Part shown: piece after piece, positions 16,454-23,887 of the stretch
Layout of the letters: each line of letters begins with the position of its first letter
Position numbering within the stretch: the first letter of the stretch is position 1
Source of the DNA: Halocalculus aciditolerans
GTDB lineage: Archaea > Halobacteriota > Halobacteria > Halobacteriales > Halobacteriaceae
Assembly: GCF_014647475.1 (NCBI RefSeq)
Contig: NZ_BMPG01000008.1
Location: 1-62,189 of the forward strand
Length of the DNA stretch: 62,189 nucleotides
Reading direction: 5' to 3'
Notes under the pieces: model-generated
Databases searched by the model: none
What the model was told of the DNA's origin: nothing
What the model saw: the letters and a program-made list of their open reading frames with translations, nothing else
Made by a program: the position numbers and the translations under genes

Positions 16454-16945
16454 ATGCACATAGTCATTTACAGCCTGGTAGAAGCATCGACAGAAGACGA
16501 AGCACTATCCACCGGAAAGACGGTGTTCGACCGCCTGGTCGGCGCGAACCCACACGCCGGCGCAGTCTTCGACTACCACGTGACTTTTGATGAGGAAGAC
16601 ACATCCGTTGCGGGGAAGGCCCGATGGGGTGAACTCCCGACCGCGGCCCCCGTCGACTCCGACGACGGCCAGGACCTCCTCGAGCGTGGCTGGGAGGCGA
16701 CGAAAGAAGAGTTCGAGCGCAACCTTGAGCGAGTGAAGGAAGCGCTCAACGAGCTCTCCGACGAGGAGATCATGCGTGACGAAGACCTCGCCCGCCACGC
16801 GTTCCATCAAGTTGGTGCGTACGACGGCCCGACGATCTTCCTGTACAACGAACACGCGAACGGCATCCGTCACCGCGAACAGCTGGATCAAATCCTCGAA
16901 GCAAGCGAGGAGCTCTGGATCGTACCTGCCGACGTCCACTTTTAA
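16454..16945 (+). CDS. Uncharacterised protein with N-terminal ferredoxin-like strand pattern
   Basis: The 163-residue product starts MHIVIYSLVEASTEDEALSTGKTVFDRLV, a beta-alpha start like small alpha+beta domains. Its middle is helical (RGWEATKEEFERNLERVKEALNELSDEEIMRDEDLARHAFHQVGAY). It ends GPTIFLYNEHANGIRHREQLDQILEASEELWIVPADVHF. The longer reading from 16385 would run through hairpin copy 8's 3' arm and is rejected. The next gene follows after 3 bases, so the two are probably cotranslated. Confidence 0.7.
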   Translation: MHIVIYSLVEASTEDEALSTGKTVFDRLVGANPHAGAVFDYHVTFDEEDTSVAGKARWGELPTAAPVDSDDGQDLLERGWEATKEEFERNLERVKEALNELSDEEIMRDEDLARHAFHQVGAYDGPTIFLYNEHANGIRHREQLDQILEASEELWIVPADVHF

Positions 16946-16948
16946 CAG

Positions 16949-17314
16949 ATGTCCCGGATCACAAACTGGCGACGCGAAAGTCGCACGCTGACGCTCGAGT
17001 ATCGTAACACCGAGACTGGCGCTCGGGCTGTCCTACACAGAGCGCCAGGCTCCTACCGCTACAAGTGGCGTGGCGCTATCCTCGTCGACGGCTACCCAGT
17101 GTGGTCGCAAGGGTACGAGACAAAGGACGCGAAAGCGTTCAGGAACGTTCTCCGCAACCAACCGACTCCCGAACTGAGTTGTCGGGAGTGTCTGGACGGC
17201 GACGTGGTCACCGGTGATAAATCGGCTGACGGTGCGAAGGTCCAACGCTGGTTCGAGTGTCGGAACTGTGGGTACGAAGCACCCTCAAGGATTGTGTACG
17301 GCGCCGAGCGTTGA
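16949..17314 (+). CDS. Zinc-ribbon protein of a conserved haloarchaeal plasmid family
   Basis: In this 121-residue protein the first ~75 residues form a basic strand-rich domain (RTLTLEYRNTETGARAVLHRAPGSYRYKWRGAILVDGYPVWSQGYETK). A C4 zinc ribbon follows (CRECLDGDVVTG...FECRNCGYEAP, ~86-112), like ribbons that bind nucleic acids. It is less acidic than neighbours, consistent with a nucleic-acid ligand. I recognise the family from other haloarchaeal plasmids but know no function for it. Start ATG 16949 lies 3 bases after the previous stop. Confidence 0.75.
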   Translation: MSRITNWRRESRTLTLEYRNTETGARAVLHRAPGSYRYKWRGAILVDGYPVWSQGYETKDAKAFRNVLRNQPTPELSCRECLDGDVVTGDKSADGAKVQRWFECRNCGYEAPSRIVYGAER

Positions 17315-17336
17315 GGGACATCCCGCCTTTACCGTG

Positions 17337-17762
17337 CTAAATATCGGTTTCGTCGAGAACTTTTCTATCGGAATTGTTCCGCTGGTCTTCCAGCCAAGTG
17401 CCGATATCTGGAGGAGACTTACTATCAAGTGTTCTATTTAATGACTTTGCACGAGAATTGAATGCCTTCTGTTGGAGATTGAACTTGTCTTCGTTATTCT
17501 TTTTGAACGTTACCAGCACAAGCGCGATGTTGTGTTCGTCACCGGCAAAGTACCCAGAAAACGCTCTCGCACCGCTACCATTTCTAGGGGACCATTTGAA
17601 CTGCCATAAATCACTCTGCAGCGATTTTGCAAAAGCGGCCTCAGGACGCCAAGCATCAAGAAAATCCGTGATTTGGTTTTCCAGCCGTGTCGCCATATGA
17701 TTCCCCATCGCATCAAGATTCGCTAGAGCTGGCTCAAAGAACACGACGTATCGTCGGCCCAT
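17337..17762 (-). CDS. RelE/HigB-like toxin candidate
   Basis: The 141-residue basic protein, first ATG at 17762, runs against the surrounding operon. Its core (LQSDLWQFKWSPRNGSGARAFSGYFAGDEHNIALVLVTFKKNNEDKFN) has the strand-turn-strand plus basic residues of RelE/HigB-type mRNA interferases: a conserved R/K cluster, then a strand hxLVTFKKN. The base composition is lower in GC than the flanks, suggesting recent arrival. A tiny acidic gene lies 41 bases upstream on the same strand and would be the antitoxin. The assignment rests on pattern similarity only. Confidence 0.55.
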   Translation of the reverse strand: MGRRYVVFFEPALANLDAMGNHMATRLENQITDFLDAWRPEAAFAKSLQSDLWQFKWSPRNGSGARAFSGYFAGDEHNIALVLVTFKKNNEDKFNLQQKAFNSRAKSLNRTLDSKSPPDIGTWLEDQRNNSDRKVLDETDI

Positions 17763-17803
17763 CTATACGAACAGCAAGCAAACAGGAGTAATAAAGGCGA
17801 GTG

Positions 17804-17926
17804 TTAGAATTCGGCCTCAAACTCGTCTTCGTCAGGCAGCATCTCAAGTGCCTCCTCAGGAGAAACAGCTTCAGGAGACTCATTATCGGCTTCGTCTCCG
17901 GCTTCTCCTGCCGTGGGAGCGGACAT
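17804..17926 (-). CDS. Tiny acidic protein, possible antitoxin
   Basis: The 40-residue product starts at ATG 17926 (MSAPTAGEAGDEADNESPEA...EEALEMLPDEDEFEAEF), with about one third acidic residues and no HTH. A longer in-frame reading exists but has un-haloarchaeal composition. Its place just upstream of a basic RelE-like gene suggests a partner that neutralises it, possibly by a disordered acidic tail. It could also be a fragment. Confidence 0.4.
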   Translation of the reverse strand: MSAPTAGEAGDEADNESPEAVSPEEALEMLPDEDEFEAEF

Positions 17927-18014
17927 ACAAAACCATACACAGTGTGGTCTGATAAACCTTTGCCAGCAGTACAGCACCAATCGACATCCCTCACGGCGAA
18001 TGACGTTTATTTCT

Positions 18015-18033
18015 GGGCCGGGATGGGTGGCCC
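18015..18033 (+). promoter_or_regulatory. Intercistronic hairpin, family H (copy 9)
   Basis: GGGCC/GGCCC close the loop GGGATGGGT, with G next, after GTTTATTTCT. The ATG 18058 follows 24 bases later. It keeps the GATGGGTG loop core with a quite different stem. Confidence 0.65.
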
Positions 18034-18057
18034 GTCTCAATCGGGCCAGATCCACAG

Positions 18058-18453
18058 ATGAGTCTAGAAATCATCGACCGTCACAGCGAAGCACTGTTCG
18101 AGTTCCTCTGGTGTCCCGTCTGCGGGCACGAGGTATTCAGTCACATTCCCTTCGAAGGTGTGTTCTGCAAGAACTGCAACACGCAGGTCGAACTCCAAGA
18201 ATCCCGAGAGACACGCGGCTACGAGGAGGCCGTCCTCGCCTGCTTCGACACCCACTCGACGTGGAACCTCCACGTCGACGAAAAGCTCCGTCGCGACCTA
18301 CCCGATGGGTCGGCACGGGTGAAGATCCTCGGCGCACCGGGTGCCTACGAGGTCGACTGGTGGAGTCCAGCACCCGGCGATGACTGGCAGCCGGTCGAAC
18401 AAGGCGAGTTCGACGATGTCGACGAACCAGCCGATATCTCCCATCTCGCGTAG
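18058..18453 (+). CDS. Zinc-ribbon protein
   Basis: The 131-residue protein has an N-terminal C4 ribbon (CPVCGHEVFSHIPFEGVFCKNCN, residues ~19-41), then an alpha/beta domain ending in an acidic tail. The segment LACFDTHSTWNLHVDEKLRRDLPDGSARVKILGAPGAYEVDWWSP has several aromatic residues on predicted strands. I know similar proteins only as uncharacterised haloarchaeal families. ATG 18058 is the only good start. Its upstream hairpin is copy 9, and copy 10 follows after its stop. Confidence 0.72.
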   Translation: MSLEIIDRHSEALFEFLWCPVCGHEVFSHIPFEGVFCKNCNTQVELQESRETRGYEEAVLACFDTHSTWNLHVDEKLRRDLPDGSARVKILGAPGAYEVDWWSPAPGDDWQPVEQGEFDDVDEPADISHLA

Positions 18454-18480
18454 GAGAAAGCAGTTCCTGTGGCTGTTTTT

Positions 18481-18504
18481 CGCCCCCTGAGGGGTGCGGG
18501 GGTG
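18481..18504 (+). promoter_or_regulatory. Intercistronic hairpin, family H (copy 10)
   Basis: CGCCCCC/GGGGGTG (one T-G pair) enclose TGAGGGGTGC directly after GTTTTT. It ends 28 bases before ATG 18533. Confidence 0.65.
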
Positions 18505-18532
18505 CTCGAACGAGTAGCTCCCGAACAGACCG

Positions 18533-18934
18533 ATGAGTAGACCTAGCGACACACACTCGATTGAACAGACACGCCCAGCGAGCGACTGCGACATCGCCTA
18601 CGTCGGGTATCGGCAGAGCGGGCAGGCTATCGTTGAGAAACGTCCCGGCCAAGAACGGCTCACGCCAGAGCGGAGTCTCGCGCTGGTGAATCACAGTCCC
18701 TCGGGATTCGAATGGGGATATGGTGGTAGTGGTCCGGCGCAACTCGCGCTCGCACTCCTCCTCGACTACACGGATGACGAAGCGTTCGCTCTCGACCACT
18801 ACCAGGCATTCAAAACCGAGGTCGTGAGCCAGCTGGACTGCGCTGGGTCTGGTGAACGCTGGCGACTCACGGGACCCGAGATCGACGCAGTCCTTCACGA
18901 AACACCCGGCGAGCCGGTCGCACCGTCCATCTGA
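18533..18934 (+). CDS. DUF6166-like protein
   Basis: The 133-residue protein contains the signature NHSPSGFEWGYGGSGPAQLALALL (residues ~57-80). I associate it with DUF6166, a family found on phage, plasmids and integrated elements of bacteria and archaea. The N-terminal strand pair DIAYVGYRQSGQAIVEKR precedes it, and a helical end with HYQAFKTEVVSQL follows. The function is unknown to me; its recurrence on mobile DNA suggests a role in element maintenance or host takeover. The next gene begins 20 bases after the stop. Confidence 0.8.
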   Translation: MSRPSDTHSIEQTRPASDCDIAYVGYRQSGQAIVEKRPGQERLTPERSLALVNHSPSGFEWGYGGSGPAQLALALLLDYTDDEAFALDHYQAFKTEVVSQLDCAGSGERWRLTGPEIDAVLHETPGEPVAPSI

Positions 18935-18954
18935 ACTAATCACCGAGAGTAACC

Positions 18955-19236
18955 ATGTCAGAACACACCCCACCATCTCGTGCAGATGACGAATCGGCTG
19001 AATCGAATGAACAGACGACACGAACGGAGTACGTCGAACGCAGTGACGTCGGCGTCTCCCTCACCGTGAAGCTCAAACGTGGAACCGGTACCAGGGATCA
19101 GGACGAGGTAATCGCGAAAGCGAAAGGCAAGACCCTCGAAGACGCTCGCGAGGACATGGAAATCCTTCGGGAGTACATCCACGATCTCGCGGAGGACGCC
19201 CGCCAGATCCAGCCAGCAGACCCACACAAAGAGTAA
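18955..19236 (+). CDS. Small acidic conserved haloarchaeal protein
   Basis: The 93-residue protein has a disordered acidic N-terminus. A compact core follows, YVERSDVGVSLTVKLKRGTGTRDQDEVIAKAKGKTLEDAREDMEILREYIHDLAEDARQIQ: two strands, then a long helix. It resembles a family I have seen repeatedly beside DUF6166-like genes on haloarchaeal plasmids. Short spacing (20 bases) and the lack of a hairpin suggest cotranscription with the DUF6166-like gene. Function unknown. Confidence 0.7.
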   Translation: MSEHTPPSRADDESAESNEQTTRTEYVERSDVGVSLTVKLKRGTGTRDQDEVIAKAKGKTLEDAREDMEILREYIHDLAEDARQIQPADPHKE

Positions 19237-19251
19237 TACTTTTGTCTGTTG

Positions 19252-19263
19252 CACAAATTTGTG
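19252..19263. promoter_or_regulatory. 12-base palindromic operator
   Basis: CACAAATTTGTG is a perfect palindrome 10 bases before ATG 19274. It fits a binding site for the winged-helix product of that gene, which would then repress its own operon. Confidence 0.5.
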
Positions 19264-19273
19264 TAGCTATAGA

Positions 19274-19939
19274 ATGTATGAAGTGTGCGGTGAGAAGGAA
19301 TTCAAGGTCCTCCTCGCGCTCGATCCAGGCGATTCCATCTCCGGCGTCGCGCGGAAGATCGACGAGAACCGGGAGACGATTCGGCGCGTCGTGAACCACC
19401 TCGAGGAGGCCGGCTACGTCGTGTATGATGATGGTCTCCAGTTCCTTGATCAGACGATTCGGGATGTCGGGCTCGAGTTCCTGGCCGCAGCAGCGGCTAC
19501 CTCGCCGCCGTCAATCCCGGAGGCGTACGTCCTTCCGCAGTTCGCAGGCATGGACTACGCATTCACCGCTATCGATGCAGTCTACGTCTGGACTCGCGGT
19601 GGCTATCAGGTCGCTCGCGAGCCGGATGATTATCCGCTGTTCATCGCCGTCCACGAGTCAGATTTTGACGCCTGGACGGCGTTCTTCGACCGATTTGGGA
19701 TCCCGACTGCGGAGGAACGCCAACCTGCCGACGAATTCGACGGTGCCATCCAGATCGTTCTCGAGCCCCGTTCAGAAGTCGAGGCCAAGATGGTCGACGG
19801 ACGACCCGTCATCCCGCTCCAAGAAACCGTGGCGTTCGCAAACGAATACTACGCAACCTTCGAGTCCGCACTCGACATACTCGGCCGGATGTACGACGAT
19901 GTCGATACAGATGCGAACTATCGCATGGAGCCTGCCTGA
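19274..19939 (+). CDS. Winged-helix regulator paired with a nucleotidyltransferase (AbiEi-like role)
   Basis: The 221-residue protein starts at ATG 19274. An HTH occupies the first ~50 residues (FKVLLALDPGDSISGVARKIDENRETIRRVVNHLEEAGYVVYDDG). A longer domain follows with VYVWTRGGYQVAREPDDYPLFIAV, resembling the effector part of transcriptional antitoxins in AbiE-type systems. The partner gene begins one base after the stop. A perfect palindrome lies just upstream. The layout matches the module at 8795-10527, but the proteins are distinct. Confidence 0.72.
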   Translation: MYEVCGEKEFKVLLALDPGDSISGVARKIDENRETIRRVVNHLEEAGYVVYDDGLQFLDQTIRDVGLEFLAAAAATSPPSIPEAYVLPQFAGMDYAFTAIDAVYVWTRGGYQVAREPDDYPLFIAVHESDFDAWTAFFDRFGIPTAEERQPADEFDGAIQIVLEPRSEVEAKMVDGRPVIPLQETVAFANEYYATFESALDILGRMYDDVDTDANYRMEPA

Positions 19940-19940
19940 A

Positions 19941-20636
19941 ATGAGTCAGGAAGACCGCAGTGAGGCGCTCATCCAAGTACTCGAAGAACTGGAACAGTCC
20001 GACATCGGATTCGTCCTCGTTGGTGGGTACGCGATCAGTCAGTTCGAACCGCGATTCTCGACCGACCTGGATCTCGTCATCGCCCCGGATGACTACGACG
20101 ACGTCGTGGCATTCCTCGAAGCACGCGGTTTCGAACGGACGACCGAGCTCGAAGTTCCACCGGAAGAGACCATCTATAATCGGGAAATCGACGTCTTTGA
20201 ACGGACCGAAGGACTCCCCCACCCGGTCGGCGTCGACATTCTCGTGAATGGGCTTGGCTGTCGGCAAACCGAGGCGGAATGGTCGTTCGACTATTTGCGT
20301 GACCACAGTACTGAAACGACGATTTCGGGCGGGATCCGGACGACGACCGCACGAGCAGCTGACGGAGAAATCCTCGTCGCCGCGAAACTCCATAGCGGCC
20401 GAAAGACGGATCTCGCTGATGTCCTCGCCGCTATCCCAGCGATCGACCTCGATGGCGTCGAGTCGCATCTCCACCGCGGCGATGCTGATGCCCTCCGGTC
20501 GCAGCTCAGTGAGGCCCAAGCCTTCATCGAAGAAGGTGGGCTGGATCACCGATTCAAGAGCATGTTCGGCCAATCGTCGGCATCAGCCGACGACATCGAG
20601 ACGCTCCTCGAATTCCTCAAGCGACAGCAGAAGTAA
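19941..20636 (+). CDS. Nucleotidyltransferase-fold toxin-like protein (AbiEii-like)
   Basis: In this 231-residue protein FVLVGGYAISQFEPRFSTDLDLVIAPDDYDDV (~23-54) carries the GG...DxD nucleotidyltransferase core. A third acidic residue is in VGVDILVNG. AAKLHSGRKTDLADVLA (~150-166) matches the K...GR.KD..D segment of AbiEii-like families, where it contributes to the active site. Members modify tRNA acceptor ends or act in phage exclusion. ATG 19941 is one base after the regulator stop; the longer reading through the regulator is a wrong frame. Substrate unknown. Confidence 0.78.
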   Translation: MSQEDRSEALIQVLEELEQSDIGFVLVGGYAISQFEPRFSTDLDLVIAPDDYDDVVAFLEARGFERTTELEVPPEETIYNREIDVFERTEGLPHPVGVDILVNGLGCRQTEAEWSFDYLRDHSTETTISGGIRTTTARAADGEILVAAKLHSGRKTDLADVLAAIPAIDLDGVESHLHRGDADALRSQLSEAQAFIEEGGLDHRFKSMFGQSSASADDIETLLEFLKRQQK

Positions 20637-20724
20637 AATAGCGTTTTCCAGGCCTACAGCGACGGTATCTGTGCGTAGCTATCGCTGAGAAGGGACGCCC
20701 AGAGAGAACCGACGCTGTTTGTCC

Positions 20725-20748
20725 TCGCCTCAGCGGGAGCGGAGGCGA
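20725..20748 (+). promoter_or_regulatory. Intercistronic hairpin, family H (copy 11)
   Basis: A perfect 7-base stem TCGCCTC/GAGGCGA with loop AGCGGGAGCG after CTGTTTGTCC. It ends 6 bases before ATG 20755. The stem sequence is unlike other copies and the loop is diverged. Confidence 0.6.
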
Positions 20749-20754
20749 CCATCT

Positions 20755-20976
20755 ATGAGCGACACAGGAGGGCACGACCCAGACTCGAACGAACTGTCAC
20801 CAGAACAACGCCTCGAACCCCAGAATACGCGACTCATCAACGCCGGCATCGTGACGATTCACGATATGGAGACGCTGCGAGCGTGCGTCGCCTACGAGAA
20901 CGCGAACAAGCAGCGTGTCCAGATCCTACGCCGGCTCGAAGATCGGGCCAGCGAAATCCGCGCACAAGACGACTGA
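20755..20976 (+). CDS. Small helical hypothetical protein
   Basis: The 73-residue product from ATG 20755 has an acidic N-terminus. A helical core follows, PEQRLEPQNTRLINAGIVTIHDMETLRACVAYENANKQRVQILRRLEDRASEIRAQ, which could form a two-helix hairpin. The upstream in-frame ATG at 20719 lies inside hairpin copy 11's leader and is rejected. No family recognised. The gene is followed by an orphan hairpin and then by the TnpB element. Confidence 0.65.
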   Translation: MSDTGGHDPDSNELSPEQRLEPQNTRLINAGIVTIHDMETLRACVAYENANKQRVQILRRLEDRASEIRAQDD

Positions 20977-21002
20977 CGCGACAGCGAGGGTTGTTTGTCG
21001 GG

Positions 21003-21020
21003 GCCTCGGTAGATGGAGGC
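21003..21020 (+). promoter_or_regulatory. Orphan hairpin, family H (copy 12)
   Basis: GCCTC/GAGGC around GGTAGATG, after TTGTTTGTCGG, has the usual spacing from the preceding stop but no gene follows. The TnpB element begins within a few bases. Its gene was probably the zinc-finger gene now at 23560. Confidence 0.5.
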
Positions 21021-21082
21021 TCGAGTCACCTTCTCCGCCCTAACGGGTGGAGCTTGTCGGTGGACTCCCGTTCTGGCCAACC

Positions 21083-21382
21083 CTATCGGTTGGCAGGCGA
21101 GTAGCTGCCATTCACGTTCAGCGTCCCCGACTTTAGGGCGAGGTGACGTGTCGCCCCTCCGTGCGGAGACTTTTGCCCCGCACGGAGTAGCCTAAATCCG
21201 ATGTTCTTTGCCGCGTTGTAGTCTGCATTGACTTCGTAGCCGCACTTCTGACAGCAGAATTTCGCTTGCGACGGACGGTTCTCGTTCAGCGTCGTCCCGC
21301 ACTTCGAGCAACGCTTAGACGTGTACGCCGGGTCTACCTGCGTGGCGTCGATACCCTCCGCTTCGGCCTTGTACGCCGTGTA
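21083..21382 (-). pseudogene. tnpB: tnpB 3' fragment (zinc finger and last RuvC motif)
   Basis: The fragment encodes [20 protein letters not shown], then the zinc finger CSKCGTTL...CCQKCGY and [11 protein letters not shown], which supplies the final RuvC aspartate. The frame continues upstream into the nested IS without meaning. Removing the IS and one TACAC copy fuses it in frame to the fragment at 22448-23367 ([13 protein letters not shown]). Confidence 0.85.
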
Positions 21383-22447
21383 GGAGCGTGTCATAGAATC
21401 CATCTCATAGCTTCTCACAGCCCGGTTCGTTTCCTCGCTCGTAGTTGGTGATGGCGACAACGATCCGGAGACACAGCGCAAGAAATACTTCCGTTCGTGC
21501 GTGGACACGGCCTCGGGCGCGGACGTGCCCGAGGCCGCAGTCCTTGACTGCATCGTTGGTTCGTTCGACTCCTGTCCGGTTGTTGTACGTCTCCTCCAAG
21601 ACGGATTGTTTCAGCTGAACGTCCTCGCTGTGTTCGGTGATGCGGTCTTCGACCCTGTACTCGATGTCCTTCGGGTCATCAGTGTTTCGCGGATTGTATG
21701 GAGCGATTGGCACGACCCCTGCGGCCAGCAGGAGGTCGTGCCAATCGAGGATGTCGTAGGCACTGTCTCCAAGCATCCAGATCGGTGTATCGACGGCGAG
21801 CGCGTCACGGGTGACGCGCATCGCCGTCTCTTTGTCTGCTTGTTTGGCCTGTGTGAACTCCGCTGCTATCGGGATCTTTGCGCCGGTCGAGACGATCGTA
21901 CAGCCGAAGCCGTAGTAGTACTCCTCAGCCGTTGGATCGTAGTTCCATGACGCTGCATCGTTGTATTGAATCGCTTCAACGTGTGTCGAATCGATGGAGT
22001 ACGTGGAGTCGAGCAGGCCGCGGGCGGCGGCCTGCTCGACGAGACTGTCGAAGACATCGTCGATAACGTGTTCGAGATCGGTGAGAAAGCGATCAACCGT
22101 GTCTCTTGATGGCGGTTTGTCGAGCCCGCAATAGTACCAGACAAGGCCGTTCTGAAGTTCTCGTGCAACCGGGCGTGTCCCGTAGACATCCTCGTAGTAG
22201 CAGTGCAGAAAGCCGCGAAAGAGGTCTGGTGGCTGATGCACTCGTGTTCGCCCCCGCTTCGAGGGGGCGAACACGTCGTACTCCAGCAGAAACTCGAACT
22301 CAAGATGCTCGAACAGCGGTACTGTCTCGGTAGCCGCCGCATTCAAGAAGTCGTCTACCGAAGCTACGTCTTGCAGGGTGCTGGCGCTCGTAGACACAGT
22401 TCCAACACCCTGCTGCCTTCTCTGAGAACGTTTCTATGACACGCTCC
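21383..22447 (-). mobile_element. 1065-bp insertion sequence nested in tnpB
   Basis: Perfect 16-base terminal inverted repeats GGAGCGTGTCATAGAA (21383-21398) and its complement (22432-22447). They are flanked by a 5-base target duplication, GTGTA on the + strand (21378-21382 and 22448-22452). Excision restores the tnpB frame. One transposase gene fills it. Confidence 0.9.
21405..22397 (-). CDS. DDE transposase of the nested IS
   Basis: The 330-residue protein has a DDE catalytic set: first Asp in [11 protein letters not shown], second in [12 protein letters not shown], and Glu in [15 protein letters not shown]. The N-terminal [26 protein letters not shown] resembles IS5/IS1182-type transposases. 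I do not assign a named ISH. The frame is intact and both ends are perfect, so the element may still be mobile. ATG 22397 is 35 bases inside the right terminal repeat, as usual. Confidence 0.85.
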   Translation of the reverse strand: MSTSASTLQDVASVDDFLNAAATETVPLFEHLEFEFLLEYDVFAPSKRGRTRVHQPPDLFRGFLHCYYEDVYGTRPVARELQNGLVWYYCGLDKPPSRDTVDRFLTDLEHVIDDVFDSLVEQAAARGLLDSTYSIDSTHVEAIQYNDAASWNYDPTAEEYYYGFGCTIVSTGAKIPIAAEFTQAKQADKETAMRVTRDALAVDTPIWMLGDSAYDILDWHDLLLAAGVVPIAPYNPRNTDDPKDIEYRVEDRITEHSEDVQLKQSVLEETYNNRTGVERTNDAVKDCGLGHVRARGRVHARTEVFLALCLRIVVAITNYERGNEPGCEKL

Positions 22448-23367
22448 GTGTAGTCGTACAGGCGTCGGAACGCCCACGCATGGAACTTCTTCGCACCCTG
22501 CAGACGGTCGCGGATGTCCGTCAACTCCTCGAAGGCGATGGTGTCGCAGTCGTGTGTTACCGCCTCTTGGACGATGGCTTTCGAGATGCGGTGTAGGTAG
22601 TCCTCTACCCACCGCGTCTCGCGGTCGCCTATCCGTTCGATGGTCCGATGGGCTGACTCTGTGCCCGTCTGTTGAAGGGTGCCACGCACCCGCTCGTACT
22701 CCCGGCGACGATGGTTGAGGTAGTCGCCGCTCCAGAACATCCCAGTTGACGTGACGGCAATCTGTTCGATACCGAGGTCCACGCCGAGGACTGTGCTGTT
22801 CTCGGCGTCGCCTTGGTCCGGTATCTCGGACTCTACATCGGCCTTCGTTCCGATGTGGAGGAAAAAGGTGTCCGTCGTCTCGCGGTATTGGAGCGTCGCA
22901 CCCGTCACCTCGTAGTCGTCGTCGCGGAGGTACTTCGTATGCGGATTATCTCCCTCCGGCGGCAGGACGTACTCGGCTTCGATACGCCCGTTCACCGTGG
23001 AAAGGGATACGCTGTCGTCGTGGAACGTCGCACTCCGTTTGTCGTATCGGATGGATGTCGTCGTGAAGTGTGGTTGTGACGCCTTCTTGCCGTTCCGCCA
23101 GCGGGCGACGACGCCCTTGATGGCTTCGGCGGCCTGGTTGCGTGCGGATTGAACGAGGTTGGCTTGAAGCCGTGTCTGTTCTCGAACGTCGGAGTACGTC
23201 CGGTCGTGGAGTTTTGTCTTCGAGGTGGGCTTGTAGTCGTCCTTCCATGCTTCTTGGACGACGTAGTTGCACGCCCACAGATACTCCTCGACGGTTTCGT
23301 GGAGGAGAGTCGCGTCGCTGTTATCCATGTCGAGTTTGACGACGACCGTGCGACGCACCTCCGCCAT
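22448..23367 (-). pseudogene. tnpB: tnpB 5' fragment
   Basis: It starts MAEVRRTVVVKLDMDNSDATLLHETVEEYLWACNYVVQEAW, typical for haloarchaeal TnpB, with the RuvC motifs LGVDLGIEQIAV and IAFEELTDIRDRL. It ends at LYDYT where the nested IS enters; residues beyond are IS sequence read in the tnpB frame. TnpB is an RNA-guided nuclease that keeps IS605-group elements in place, and this copy is inactivated. Confidence 0.85.
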
Positions 23368-23559
23368 ACTTCATATGTAGTTCCTAACATTCATATAGGT
23401 CACGTTTGGTGTGGGGAGTCGGTCAGCCATCGAACGGCGGTTGTTTCTCGCCGTGTCGCGTTCCTCCCCGCGGTAAACGGTGGGGTTTCCCGCTTGTATC
23501 TTGATGATTATGTTCAGCGGTCGGCCGCACCAGATCCAGTCAGGTCGACGGTGACAGCG

Positions 23560-23718
23560 ATGTTCGTCACGGAACGCTGGCCCGAGACGGCCTACGAGTG
23601 TGGGTCGTGTGAGGCGCTGTTCGACACGGCACAAGAGCACGCCCTCCACTGCTGGGACGACCATCCATGGGTGCCGAATCCTGAACAGGTGCGCCGTCGA
23701 CGCCACGCCGACGAGTGA
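23560..23718 (+). CDS. Small CxxC...H zinc-finger protein
   Basis: The 52-residue product from ATG 23560 (MFVTERWPETAYECGSCEALFDTAQEHALHCWDDHPW) has CxxC and HxxHC..DDH spacing like a C2H2-type finger. Upstream codons in the same frame lie in IS sequence. Its promoter or hairpin region was displaced by the TnpB element: the orphan hairpin at 21003 has the right spacing to have preceded it. It may therefore be poorly expressed now. Confidence 0.6.
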   Translation: MFVTERWPETAYECGSCEALFDTAQEHALHCWDDHPWVPNPEQVRRRRHADE

Positions 23719-23758
23719 ATTCAAGAGCCGAAGCCAGATGTCGGGACCGTCCAGATGA

Positions 23759-23799
23759 TTAACCAACAGTACTGGATTCTTGGGCGGGGTGTTGGTTAA
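23759..23799. promoter_or_regulatory. TTAACCAAC inverted repeat (copy 3)
   Basis: TTAACCAAC (23759-23767) and GTTGGTTAA (23791-23799), 32 bases start to start. It lies 40 bases after the previous stop and is followed by hairpin copy 13 and the gene at 23888. Confidence 0.7.
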
Positions 23800-23811
23800 G
23801 AAGTTGTTTTT

Positions 23812-23837
23812 GCGCCCGTGAGAGGGGCGCAGGGCGC
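23812..23837 (+). promoter_or_regulatory. Intercistronic hairpin, family H (copy 13)
   Basis: GCGCCC/GGGCGC around GTGAGAGGGGCGCA, right after GTTGTTTTT, 50 bases before ATG 23888. The inner GCGC segments allow an alternative fold. Confidence 0.6.
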
Positions 23838-23887
23838 GTGATGAGAGCGCCGTCGCGGGTGACGAATTCGATTTCGAGGTGACTGCA

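Larger units (their letters stand above)
21022..23515 (-). mobile_element. IS200/IS605-group (IS1341-like) TnpB element, interrupted by a second IS
   Basis: No tnpA is present. End hairpins are visible: CTCCGCCC-TAAC-GGGTGGAG (21033-21052) beyond the tnpB 3' end, and CCCCGC...GGTGGGG (23466-23485) beyond its 5' end. The exact cleavage sites cannot be fixed from one copy, so the limits are estimates. The stretch after the tnpB stop, including the CCAACC/GGTTGG stem near 21078-21094, would encode the guide RNA in this family. The nested IS destroys the gene. Confidence 0.65.
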
